A DNA stretch of 19,143 bases, from positions 8,528 to 27,670 of the forward strand of contig DJHY01000318.1 of assembly GCA_002433335.1 (NCBI GenBank), in the 5' to 3' direction. The translations under genes and the position numbers were made by a program. Numbering within the stretch: the stretch's first letter is position 1; each line of letters opens with the position of its first letter. This document shows positions 7,626 to 14,678 of this stretch, in pieces. The stretch is from Rhodospirillaceae bacterium UBA6608 (GTDB lineage Bacteria > Pseudomonadota > Alphaproteobacteria > Rhodospirillales_A > Casp-alpha2). The notes beneath the pieces are model-generated. The model ran no database searches, was not told the DNA's origin, and worked only from the letters and a program-made list of their open reading frames with translations.

Positions 7626-8732
7626 TTAGTAGCCTTCGGCGATCAACGGGAACGCCGAGAACTGATGCGGCGGATAGGCCGGCAGTTCCTTGTGAACGTA
7701 TTCCGGGCCCAGCTCGTCATAGCCCGTGACGCCGGACAGCATCAGGGCGATCTGCACTTCACGTTCCAGGATGTCGAGCATGCGGACCAGGGCGTCCTCG
7801 CCCCCGGCCGCCAGGGCCAGGGCTTGCAGGCGGCCCAGGCCGACCATGTCGGCGCCCAGGGCCATCGCCTTGACGATGTCCGTGCCGCGCATGAAGCCGC
7901 CATCGACCCAGACCTTGGCCTTGCCGTTCACCGCCTCGACGCATTCCGGCAGCACATCGAGCGAGCCGCGACCATGGTCGAGTTGCCGTCCGCCGTGGTT
8001 CGAGACGTAGACGACCTCGACCCCGTGTTCGACCGCCATCTTGGAATCTTCCGCCGTGGCGATCCCCTTCAGGATAAAGGGAAGGTCGCAGAACTTCTTG
8101 ATGCGATCGACGTCCGACCAATCGAACCGCGCCTGATGGGTTTCGCCCACGGCCGACCGGCGACCGTTGGTGACGAAACGCTTGGACAGGTCGCGTTCGC
8201 GGCGCGAATAGGCATCCAGGTCGATGGTCACGGCAAACGCCTTGTAGCCCAGGTCCATGGCCTGACGGACCTTGTCATCGACCCAGTCATTGTCGCCACG
8301 GACATAAAGCTGAAACACCCGGCAGGCATCCGGCGCGGCCTCGGCCACGGCATCCATGCCCGGCTCGCACACGCTGGACAGCATATGGGCGCAGCCGAAT
8401 CGACCAGCAGCCCGCGCCGCGGCGGCCCCGCCACCCGACGAAATCTGCTGCAACGAGCCGATCGGCGCCAAGCAGACCGGCAGCTTCAACCGCATGCCGA
8501 ACAGGTCCTTGCCCGCGTTCATCTTGGACACGTCGCGCATCACACGCGGCCGTAGGGCATAGGTCTCGATGGCCATGCGGTTCCGCCGGACCGTGGTTTC
8601 CGTTTCCGAACCACCGAACACATAGTCGTAGATGTTCTTGTCCAGGTTTTCCTTCGCCGCCTTGGCGAATTCGTGCAACACCTGGAATTTCTCGATGATG
8701 TCGTCGGGCAGTTCGTTCGCTTGATCAGTCAT
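7626..8732 (-). CDS. FMN-dependent alpha-hydroxy-acid oxidase/dehydrogenase
   Basis: TIM-barrel flavoprotein of the glycolate oxidase / L-lactate dehydrogenase family, 368 residues. The catalytic signature SNHGGRQLDHGRGS supplies His246 and Arg249. Lys222 (ILKGI), Asp171 (TIDLDAYSRR), Tyr143 (QLYV) and the phosphate-binding VDGGFMRG (276-283) match FMN- or substrate-binding positions of the family. The usual PTA/PTG motif at the flavin is PIG here (90-92), and the following SLQQISSGGG differs from lactate and glycolate enzymes, which argues for a different 2-hydroxyacid. The start ATG at 8732-8730 overlaps the end of the aldolase-like gene by eight bases, so the two are co-translated. It should oxidise a 2-hydroxyacid to a 2-oxoacid, which could feed or follow the neighbouring aldolase. 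The electron acceptor is unknown. Confidence 0.93.
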   Translation of the reverse strand: MTDQANELPDDIIEKFQVLHEFAKAAKENLDKNIYDYVFGGSETETTVRRNRMAIETYALRPRVMRDVSKMNAGKDLFGMRLKLPVCLAPIGSLQQISSGGGAAAARAAGRFGCAHMLSSVCEPGMDAVAEAAPDACRVFQLYVRGDNDWVDDKVRQAMDLGYKAFAVTIDLDAYSRRERDLSKRFVTNGRRSAVGETHQARFDWSDVDRIKKFCDLPFILKGIATAEDSKMAVEHGVEVVYVSNHGGRQLDHGRGSLDVLPECVEAVNGKAKVWVDGGFMRGTDIVKAMALGADMVGLGRLQALALAAGGEDALVRMLDILEREVQIALMLSGVTGYDELGPEYVHKELPAYPPHQFSAFPLIAEGY

Positions 8733-9213
8733 GTAGTTTCTTCTCCGACACGATGACGCCGTCCAAATCGGCGTACAGCCATTCCCCGGGGCGGATCACG
8801 ATTCCGCCAAAATTAACGTCCACGTCACGCAGACCGATTCCATCGACACGCGGGCGCATCGGCGTGGTGGCGATGGCCTTCACACCCAGGTCCAGGTCGG
8901 TGAATTCATGTTGGTCGCGGATGCATCCGTTGTAGACCAGTCCCTCCCAGCCGTATTGCTCGGCCTCGGCGGCGATGTTGCCGCCGGTCAGGGCGCGGCG
9001 GCGCGAGCCACGGCCATCGACCACCAGCACCCGGCCCTTGCCGCCTTCGGCAAGAATTTCGCGGATTCCCTGGTTGTCTTCGAATGTGGAAAAGGTCGTT
9101 ATTTGCCCGTGGAAGTGGGTTCGTTTGGCGAAATCGGTAAATGTCAGCTGACAAACGCGGACGTCCGGGTGGTCGTCGCAAAGATCAGCCGTCAATAACG
9201 GCTTGTCGGTCAT
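8725..9213 (-). CDS. RraA-fold protein, probable metal-dependent aldolase/decarboxylase (HMG/CHA-aldolase-like)
   Basis: 162 residues, full length for the RraA/DlpA family. Conserved elements: TADLCDDH (8-15), FEDNQGIRE (44-52), GRVLVVDGRGSRRRAL (60-75), GW-GLVYNGCIRD (88-100) and PGEWLYADLDGVIVS near the C-terminus. It carries the pattern G-X20-R-D-X2-E as Gly78, Arg99-Asp100 and Glu103, which is the active-site signature of the metal-dependent HMG/CHA aldolases and oxaloacetate decarboxylases of this fold. An annotation as RNase E regulator is therefore less likely than a pyruvate- or oxaloacetate-type C-C lyase. I chose ATG 9213, which has GGAGGA upstream; the longer frame runs through the operator region. 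First gene of a two-gene unit with the FMN enzyme, divergent from the monooxygenase gene. Confidence 0.88.
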   Translation of the reverse strand: MTDKPLLTADLCDDHPDVRVCQLTFTDFAKRTHFHGQITTFSTFEDNQGIREILAEGGKGRVLVVDGRGSRRRALTGGNIAAEAEQYGWEGLVYNGCIRDQHEFTDLDLGVKAIATTPMRPRVDGIGLRDVDVNFGGIVIRPGEWLYADLDGVIVSEKKLHD

Positions 9214-9277
9214 GCCTGGGGTTCCTCCGGATGGGTTTGGTTTATTGTTGCTTGAGTTAGGGGCCGCATATTGGGAA

Positions 9278-9289
9278 ATTGTGCACAAT
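9278..9289. promoter_or_regulatory. putative GntR-type operator, site 2 (ATTGTGCACAAT)
   Basis: Perfect 12-base palindrome ATTGT-GC-ACAAT in the 143-nt divergent region, 64 nt from the aldolase-like start and 67 nt from the monooxygenase start, so nearly central. On the plus side a -10-like CATAAT lies at 9300-9305, about 16 bases after ATTGTG. One bound dimer could control both directions. Confidence 0.65.
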
Positions 9290-9356
9290 CTGTCACCCAC
9301 ATAATCCAACGCGTCGGCTGAACGGCGCCAGATCGAAACAGGGAGGAACCTTCGGA

Positions 9357-9653
9357 ATGGCTGGAAAATTCGCCATCATCGTCACCATCACATGCAAGCC
9401 CGGCAAGGGTAAGGATTTCATGCCGATCATCATGGAAAACGCCGTCGCCGCCATGCGGGATGAGCCCAATTGCCACGAGTTCCGCGTCATGACCGACCCG
9501 GATAACCCAGACATCTTCTTCTTTTACGAGGTCTATACGGACGCGGCCGCGCTGGATAACCACCGCGAACAACCGCATTACATCAAGTTCCGTGATGCCG
9601 GTGCCGATCTGATCGCAGACCGTCAGATCCAGATGACGACCGTCCACATCTAG
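9357..9653 (+). CDS. antibiotic biosynthesis monooxygenase (ABM) family protein
   Basis: Small ferredoxin-like dimeric alpha/beta barrel protein, 98 residues, normal for YgiN/LsrG-type ABM domains. Visible family pattern: a first strand FAIIVTITCKPGKGKDF, then HEFRVMTDPDNPDIFFFYEVYTD, then AALDNHREQPHYIKF, with the acidic residue of the EVY strand and the two histidines in conserved places. Members include quinol monooxygenases and small isomerases, so the reaction is not fixed. The start ATG 9357 follows GGGAGGA (9341-9347); an in-frame upstream ATG at 9279 falls inside the operator and has no such site. It is transcribed alone, divergently from the aldolase-FMN enzyme unit, and ends in a strong terminator. 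Confidence 0.9.
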   Translation: MAGKFAIIVTITCKPGKGKDFMPIIMENAVAAMRDEPNCHEFRVMTDPDNPDIFFFYEVYTDAAALDNHREQPHYIKFRDAGADLIADRQIQMTTVHI

Positions 9654-9675
9654 TTCGAAAATAGCCGACCGGAAG

Positions 9676-9699
9676 GCCCGCCTAACGGCGGGCTTTTTT
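9676..9699 (+). terminator. intrinsic terminator after the ABM gene
   Basis: GCCCGCC (9676-9682), TAAC loop, GGCGGGC (9687-9693), then six T. A perfect seven-pair stem with a U-tract, 22 nt after the stop codon. Confidence 0.93.
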
Positions 9700-9729
9700 C
9701 GCATCCGCGCTCAGAAAAATGCTGCACTG

Positions 9730-9754
9730 CAATGTTTCTGTAAGCATAACATTG
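9730..9754. promoter_or_regulatory. inverted repeat CAATGTT-N11-AACATTG upstream of the chemoreceptor gene
   Basis: CAATGTT (9730-9736) and AACATTG (9748-9754) match perfectly with an 11-base spacer, forming a T-N11-A dyad of the kind bound by LysR-type regulators. It overlaps the first four bases of operator site 3. Its regulator and its use are not known. Confidence 0.4.
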
Positions 9755-9762
9755 TACACAAT
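9751..9762. promoter_or_regulatory. putative GntR-type operator, site 3 (ATTGTACACAAT)
   Basis: ATTGT-AC-ACAAT: both five-base arms match sites 2 and 4 exactly, with only the two central bases breaking perfect symmetry. It lies 65 nt before the chemoreceptor start and just after the terminator of the previous gene. An AT-rich CTAATATA directly follows and may be the -10. Confidence 0.62.
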
Positions 9763-9827
9763 CTAATATATCGTCTCTCTCCCCCTATTCCCCAAAGTCG
9801 GGGACAAAAAACTCCCGGAGATAAAAA

Positions 9828-11516
9828 GTGAACCGTTTCAGCAATCTCGCCATCGGCGCGAAGCTCGCGCTGATCATTCCGCTGGTCATTCTCGGCAACG
9901 TGGCGCTGACCGCCTTTAACCTCGTCGAATTCAGATCGAAGCTTTTCGAACTGAAATCTCAAGACATTCAACATTCCGTCGAATTGGCCGACGGGATCGT
10001 CAAAAGCGCCTATGACAAAAGCCGCAGCGGCGCCATGACCGAGACTGAGGCCCAGACCTTCGCCAAGGAAGAGATTCGCAAACTCCGCTATGGGGGTAAC
10101 GAATACATCTGGATCAACGACATGAACGGCGTGATGTTGATGCATCCGTTCAAGCCCAAGCTCGAAGGCAAGGACCTGATCGGCTTCAAGGACCCCAACG
10201 GTGTAGCCTTGTTCAAGGAAATGGTCGATGTCGTCGCGGCCCACGGTTCCGGCGCCGTTAACTACCACTGGCCGAAACCGGGCTTCGATGCCCCGGTCGC
10301 CAAGATTTCCTATGTCATGGGCTTCAAACCCTGGGGTTGGGTGTTGGGCTCCGGCGTTTATGTCGACGACATCGAAGCCGCCTTCACTCGCCAATTGATG
10401 ATCCTGTGCGGTGCCGGTGTCCTGGTGATCGGCGTCGTGGTTCTGCTGGTCGTGTTCCTGTCCCGCTCGATCTCGCGGCCTATTTCCGCGATGACCGACT
10501 TCATGGGTTCGCTGGCCCAGGGCGATATGGACAAGCCTGTCCCCGCGACCGAGCGCGGCGATGAGATCGGGCACATGGCCCGTGCCGTCGAGGTCTTCAA
10601 GCAAGGCATGATGAAGGCCGAACAATTGGCCAAGGAACAAGGCCTGGAGCGCGAAGCCCGTGAACGCCGGACGCTTTTGCTCGACCAGTTGACCCAAGAC
10701 TTCGATTCCTCGATCTCGTCGGTCCTGACCATCGTTACTGATTCGACCGTGGATATGGAAAACACCGCGAAGACGATGTCATCGACCGCCGAAACCACCG
10801 CCAACCAGGCGGGTACCGTGGCCTCGGCCTCGCAGCAGACGGCCGACAATGTCACCACCGTCGCCAGCGCGGCCGAGGAACTGACCAGTTCCATTCAGGA
10901 AATCAGCCGCCAGGTGTCTCGCTCGAACATCATCACCCAGGACGCCGTCACCCAGACCCGGACGACCCGGGAAACGGTCGAAGACCTGGCGACGTCGACG
11001 CAGCGAATCGGTGAAGTTCTGGCCCTGATTACCGACATCGCCGATCAGACCAACCTGCTGGCCCTGAACGCGACGATCGAAGCCGCCCGGGCCGGCGAAG
11101 CTGGCAAGGGTTTTGCCGTCGTGGCCGGCGAGGTCAAGAACCTGGCCAACCAGACGGCCAAGGCGACCGAAGAGATCTCTCAGCAGATCGGAAGCATTCA
11201 GCAGACGACCGACCGCGCCGTGGCGGCGACCGAGGCCGTCAGCAATGTGATTGCCGAAATCAACGACATCTCGACCGGCATCGCCGCCGCCATCGAAGAA
11301 CAGATGGCCGCGACCCAGGAAATCGCCCGCAACGTCGAACAGGCCGCGCAGGGCACCCAGGAAATGAACGCCAGCGTCGTTGCCGTTAATCAGGCGGCTA
11401 ACGATACCGGCAGTGCCTCTGAACGGGTGTTGGGCGTGTCCCGTGACCTGTCGGAAAAGGCCGCGAACCTTAAAAGCGTGGTCGAACGCTTCCTCAACGA
11501 CGTCCGCGCGGCTTAA
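9828..11516 (+). CDS. methyl-accepting chemotaxis protein with periplasmic single-Cache (sCache_2-like) sensor
   Basis: Transmembrane chemoreceptor of 562 residues. Order: TM1 about 12-30; periplasmic sensor about 35-187 with the sCache_2-type block [15 protein letters not shown] (93-107), then YHWPKPG (146-152) and [15 protein letters not shown] (168-182); TM2 about 190-212; HAMP about 211-263 with the GDEIG motif (244-248); then the long cytoplasmic coiled-coil whose tip reads [20 protein letters not shown] (401-420) followed by [13 protein letters not shown]. The tip contacts CheA and CheW. There is no C-terminal NWETF-type tether. The start is GTG 9828 with CCGGAG upstream. sCache sensors often bind small carboxylates, which fits a receptor for the substrate of the surrounding enzymes. 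It carries operator site 3 upstream and ends in a large palindrome. Confidence 0.95.
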   Translation: MNRFSNLAIGAKLALIIPLVILGNVALTAFNLVEFRSKLFELKSQDIQHSVELADGIVKSAYDKSRSGAMTETEAQTFAKEEIRKLRYGGNEYIWINDMNGVMLMHPFKPKLEGKDLIGFKDPNGVALFKEMVDVVAAHGSGAVNYHWPKPGFDAPVAKISYVMGFKPWGWVLGSGVYVDDIEAAFTRQLMILCGAGVLVIGVVVLLVVFLSRSISRPISAMTDFMGSLAQGDMDKPVPATERGDEIGHMARAVEVFKQGMMKAEQLAKEQGLEREARERRTLLLDQLTQDFDSSISSVLTIVTDSTVDMENTAKTMSSTAETTANQAGTVASASQQTADNVTTVASAAEELTSSIQEISRQVSRSNIITQDAVTQTRTTRETVEDLATSTQRIGEVLALITDIADQTNLLALNATIEAARAGEAGKGFAVVAGEVKNLANQTAKATEEISQQIGSIQQTTDRAVAATEAVSNVIAEINDISTGIAAAIEEQMAATQEIARNVEQAAQGTQEMNASVVAVNQAANDTGSASERVLGVSRDLSEKAANLKSVVERFLNDVRAA

Positions 11517-11527
11517 GCCGCGCGGAC
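11502..11527. terminator. 26-base perfect palindrome over the chemoreceptor stop codon
   Basis: Arms GTCCGCGCGGCTT (11502-11514) and AAGCCGCGCGGAC (11515-11527) are perfect complements and the TAA stop sits at the centre. It lies between the convergent chemoreceptor and MFS genes and can fold on both transcripts. The U-tract is poor (CCCCCCGTTCGTT follows), so it may be a weak terminator or an end-stabilising hairpin. Confidence 0.55.
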
Positions 11528-11549
11528 CCCCCGTTCGTTCGAGTGTCCA

Positions 11550-12797
11550 TCAGTTCTGGTTGTACTGCCGCCGCTGCGGACCGGTTTTCATCAGCGCGAA
11601 CAGCACGCCCGTGCCGGCGATCACGCAACCGGTCGTGACCAGCCAACCACTGGTGAACCCGCCGAAATGATCCACGGCATAGCCGAACACGATCGGCGCC
11701 AAGGTGGCGCAGGTATGGGTCCAGAGCATGTTGTAGCCAACGGCTGACCCGGCCAGATGCGGGGCGACCATTTCGACCTGAATCGCCTGGGCCACGGGTG
11801 CGAACGACGCAATCGTCAGGCCCAGGCAGAGAGCCAGGCCAAAGCCTAGGAACACGCCCCAGCCATCGTTGACGAGCGGCATCAGGGCCAGAAAAACGAT
11901 CGCAGCGCAGCAGATCACGATCATCGTCACCAAACGGCGGCCTCGGAACGCCTTGTCCGACACCGCGCCCCAGCCCATGCGGCCCATGGCGCTGCTGGCC
12001 TGGGCCACGGCCATCGCGGTCGAAACACTCTGCTGTCCCATGCGGGCGGCTTCGCTCAGGAACAAGGTCAGGAAGCCGAAGAAATTGGTCTGCCCCATGT
12101 TGACCACGGCGCCGCCGATGGCAAAGGCATTGACCCGACCGTCCTTGACCACGGCGGCGATGTTTTTGCCGGCCCCAGCGCCCCGCGTCGATACGGGAAC
12201 AAGGGTTAGACAGGCCAGACCGTTGGCCGCGATCATCCCGCCCACGACCAGCATCAACAATTGCCAGTTCACACTTGCCGCCAAGAAACCGCAGGCTGCG
12301 CCGATCAACCCGCCGATCGGCACGCCGACCTGCTTAATCCCCATCGCCGCCCCGCGCCGGTGCGCCGGAAACCATTCGAACACACCCTTGGCGGTCGAAG
12401 GGTTGGTCATGGAATAGCCGATGCCCATGACAAAAGCGGCGAGGATGCAGATGTTGAAATCCGGGGCCATGCTGATCAACACCGCGGCGGCGGCCATGAT
12501 CGCGTGGCCGATGACCAGGGTCCAGCCGACGCCCAACCGGTCCGTCACGCCACCGGCGGGAACGGACCAGATTGCCTGCCCCCCGTAATAACAGGACACG
12601 AACAAACCGAACTGGGTCGCGCTCAGACCGAACGCCGCGCTGATCACCGGAGCCATGGACAGGACGGCGACGCTGTTCGAGGTCCCGGCCGCGTGGGCCC
12701 CGACCAATAGGGGCAATCGGGTTTTCCAGGGATTGATTCCGCTCATGTCGGGCGGCGGCGGCGGCGGGGCGCCAGCCATATCGGCTTTATCGGTCAT
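11550..12797 (-). CDS. MFS transporter (OxlT-like / carboxylate carrier type)
   Basis: Inner-membrane secondary carrier, 415 residues with about 12 hydrophobic segments. The loop after TM2 has GGVTDRLG, matching MFS motif A, and a second copy-like GAVSDKAFRGRR lies in the middle of the second half, as expected for two six-helix halves. GIGYSMTNPSTAKGVFEWFP and RRGAAMGIKQVGVPIGG resemble MFS carriers of organic acids in the oxalate/formate and nitrate/sialate groups, so an acid substrate is plausible but unproven. The cytoplasmic N-terminus contains six consecutive prolines. Start ATG 12797 has no strong ribosome binding site; internal Met7 and Met18 are alternatives. It lies 62 nt after the phosphodiesterase gene on the same strand and is probably co-transcribed with it, perhaps moving its substrate or product. 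Confidence 0.9.
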   Translation of the reverse strand: MTDKADMAGAPPPPPPDMSGINPWKTRLPLLVGAHAAGTSNSVAVLSMAPVISAAFGLSATQFGLFVSCYYGGQAIWSVPAGGVTDRLGVGWTLVIGHAIMAAAAVLISMAPDFNICILAAFVMGIGYSMTNPSTAKGVFEWFPAHRRGAAMGIKQVGVPIGGLIGAACGFLAASVNWQLLMLVVGGMIAANGLACLTLVPVSTRGAGAGKNIAAVVKDGRVNAFAIGGAVVNMGQTNFFGFLTLFLSEAARMGQQSVSTAMAVAQASSAMGRMGWGAVSDKAFRGRRLVTMIVICCAAIVFLALMPLVNDGWGVFLGFGLALCLGLTIASFAPVAQAIQVEMVAPHLAGSAVGYNMLWTHTCATLAPIVFGYAVDHFGGFTSGWLVTTGCVIAGTGVLFALMKTGPQRRQYNQN

Positions 12798-12859
12798 TTC
12801 GTTCTATTTCGCTCGAATAGCGGCTGAAAAATCGGATGCCAGGCGCCATGGCCAAACGA

Positions 12860-14125
12860 TCAGGGCAGCGGCGCCCCGTCCACATCGTCATATGCCAGGC
12901 CGAGATGACGCAGGATCGTCGGCGCCAGATCGATGGTGCACGTCGGATCGAGGGTTTCCGTCCCGCCCTGATACAACGGTCCTCGGGCCATGGCGAACGG
13001 GCTTTGCTCGAACGTGCCCAAGCCGCCGTGTTGACCGCAGCCGGTATTGTTGGAGATCTTCAGCGTCCCCTGGAACGCCACCGAGCCGCCTTTGACGCCG
13101 AATTCATTCGGCGCTTCCGTGGCCGCGCCCGTGACCGCGATGCGGGGGGCTTCTTCGTCCACCGGCATGCCCAGGTTGGCCAGGTCCGCGCCATGCACGA
13201 CACCGCCGACATAGGGCTGCGCGCGTAGGAATTCGACGATGGCCCCTTCCCGGTCCATGGCCTCGGGCGCCAGATAGATGGTCGCCGAAGTACCCTGGGG
13301 TGCGATCGCGACCTCGCGGCTGTCGGCGCTGTCCTTCAAGCCCGCGGCGACCAGCATGTCGTCCAGATCGACGATCTCGGTCGTCGTCTCATGACCATGG
13401 TCCGAACCGATCAGCAGCAGGATATTCTCGCCCGATGGATCCAGTTCCTCGATCCGCGCGGCGATGCGCCCGGCGTTGGCATCCGCAACCGCCATGACCT
13501 CCAGATGCTCTGGCGAGCCGAGCTTGACCGCATGCTGGGTATGGTCCGGTTCGCACTGCCAGATCAGGGAATACATCGGGCCACCCGGGACCAGCACTTC
13601 GTCCAGGAAGCGATCGGTCATCACCGTATCGCCCTCCGCCGAATGGCCCGTGCCCAGGGATTCGATCTCGGACCGCCCCGGCCCCTGACCAAAGGCGCGG
13701 TGATAAATATGCCCATGCCCGTCGGGGTCGTGGAACATCGCGGCCCCCGGCGAGACGTTGGAATAGACCACGGCGTTGCCGCCCGCGTTCTTCACCCGCT
13801 CTGCCAAGGTCGGCATCTTCAACGTGCGGCCACGGGCCTTTTCCAGCCGATCACGGAACGAGGGCGGGCCGACGCTCAGCACCTCGAACCGGCCGTTTTC
13901 TTCCAGCGCCATGGCGTTGCCTTCCAGCCCATGGCGGGCCGGATAGCAGCCGGTGGCGATGGACGCGGCATTGGTCCGGGTGGTCGATGGGAACACGCTG
14001 CGGTGATTGGCGAAAAACCGGAACCGGTCCTTCAGCCGCCACAGATTGGGGGTCCATTCGGGATTGATCAGGTCGGAGCGCAGGCCATCGCAGATGACCA
14101 GTACGGCACGTTTCTCATTCGACAT
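12860..14125 (-). CDS. alkaline-phosphatase-superfamily protein (type I phosphodiesterase / nucleotide pyrophosphatase-like)
   Basis: 421-residue hydrolase with the full two-metal site of the superfamily: Asp13 (ICDGLR), the Thr nucleophile at 48 or 49 (FPSTTRTNAASI), Asp194 and His198 (EPDHTQH), Asp242-His243 (GSDHGHE) and His366 (GCGQHGG). The region after the nucleophile, ATGCYPARHGL, is typical of the NPP-type branch. It has no signal peptide, so it should act in the cytosol, unlike most NPPs; cytosolic relatives include phosphonoacetate hydrolase and phosphonopyruvate-type enzymes. No phn genes are nearby, so I do not assign that reaction. Phosphate diesters, phosphonates or sulfate esters are possible. 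The 14-base palindrome at 14139-14152 lies just upstream and the MFS gene follows. Confidence 0.88.
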   Translation of the reverse strand: MSNEKRAVLVICDGLRSDLINPEWTPNLWRLKDRFRFFANHRSVFPSTTRTNAASIATGCYPARHGLEGNAMALEENGRFEVLSVGPPSFRDRLEKARGRTLKMPTLAERVKNAGGNAVVYSNVSPGAAMFHDPDGHGHIYHRAFGQGPGRSEIESLGTGHSAEGDTVMTDRFLDEVLVPGGPMYSLIWQCEPDHTQHAVKLGSPEHLEVMAVADANAGRIAARIEELDPSGENILLLIGSDHGHETTTEIVDLDDMLVAAGLKDSADSREVAIAPQGTSATIYLAPEAMDREGAIVEFLRAQPYVGGVVHGADLANLGMPVDEEAPRIAVTGAATEAPNEFGVKGGSVAFQGTLKISNNTGCGQHGGLGTFEQSPFAMARGPLYQGGTETLDPTCTIDLAPTILRHLGLAYDDVDGAPLP

Positions 14126-14138
14126 GGGGGCTGTGTCT

Positions 14139-14152
14139 CTTAAAGCTTTAAG
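14139..14152. promoter_or_regulatory. palindrome CTTAAAGCTTTAAG, putative operator of the phosphodiesterase-MFS unit
   Basis: Perfect 14-base palindrome 13 nt before the phosphodiesterase start codon and after the terminator of the RidA gene. It is AT-rich in a GC-rich context and differs from the ATTGT-N2-ACAAT sites, so this unit probably answers to another regulator. It lies between a possible promoter and the start codon, which would suit repression. Confidence 0.5.
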
Positions 14153-14178
14153 TTGGCACTAGATTTGATCGGTAAATG

Positions 14179-14207
14179 AAAAAGGCGGCACCGTTATCGA
14201 TGCCGCC
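14179..14207 (-). terminator. intrinsic terminator after the RidA-family gene
   Basis: On the minus strand GGCGGCA (14207-14201), a 10-base loop, TGCCGCC (14190-14184), then five T (14183-14179). It lies 14 nt after the RidA stop and separates this unit from the phosphodiesterase unit. Confidence 0.85.
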
Positions 14208-14220
14208 TCGGAACGGAACC

Positions 14221-14589
14221 TCAGCGGGCCGCCGTCACCATGATTTCGACTTTCCAGTCGGGCGAGGCCAAGGCCCCTTGGACGCAGGCCCGAACCGGCG
14301 TCGCCTGGGGGTCGACCCAGGCGTCCCACACTTCGTTCATTTCGGCGAAGGTGGACATGTCGGACAACCAAATCTGCGCCTGCAGAATCCGGCTTTTGTC
14401 GGTCCCCATTTCAGCCAGATAGCCGTCGATCGCCTGCAGGATTTCCTTGGTCTGTTCGGCAACGCCCGCCCCCCGGGCATCGCCGACAGCGACCTGACCC
14501 GCCAGGTAGACGGTATCGGCAGTAGCGGCAATCTGGCTCATGCGCGGGCTGGAATGCCGGCGCTCAATCTGGTTGTTCTGAGTGGTCAT
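14221..14589 (-). CDS. RidA family protein (enamine/imine deaminase type)
   Basis: Small YjgF/YER057c/UK114 protein, 122 residues, which assembles as a trimer with active sites between subunits. Seen: RHSSPRMSQIAATADTVYLAGQVA near the N-terminus, ILQAQIWLSDMSTFAEMNEVWDAWV in the middle, and PVRACVQGALASPDWKVEIMVTA at the end. The Arg in PVRACV and the Glu in KVEI match the carboxylate-binding Arg and catalytic-region Glu of active RidA proteins, so a deaminase or hydrolase role on reactive imines is plausible, though many subgroup members act in specific catabolic pathways. GGGAGAA precedes ATG 14589. It is the last gene of the acyl-CoA dehydrogenase unit, 89 nt after the synthetase, and is followed by a terminator. 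Confidence 0.92.
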   Translation of the reverse strand: MTTQNNQIERRHSSPRMSQIAATADTVYLAGQVAVGDARGAGVAEQTKEILQAIDGYLAEMGTDKSRILQAQIWLSDMSTFAEMNEVWDAWVDPQATPVRACVQGALASPDWKVEIMVTAAR

Positions 14590-14678
14590 GGTGTTCTCCC
14601 GGCGTTGGACGCCCGATCGGTCTTGTTGTTGTAGTCGCCGATTAGGATACGCCCAACCCGTGAACGTTCAAAGTCCCC

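Noticed and set aside
8725..9213. Reading the RraA-fold protein as a regulator of RNase E
   Set aside because: The complete aldolase/decarboxylase signature and the overlapping metabolic gene make an enzyme more likely; a regulatory role cannot be excluded from sequence alone.
9279..9356. Upstream start for the ABM gene at 9279
   Set aside because: This ATG would lie within the palindromic operator and has no ribosome site, while ATG 9357 has GGGAGGA and begins the domain.
12860..14125. Calling the phosphodiesterase phosphonoacetate hydrolase (phnA)
   Set aside because: Cytosolic location and metal ligands fit, but they are shared by the whole superfamily and there are no phosphonate genes alongside.
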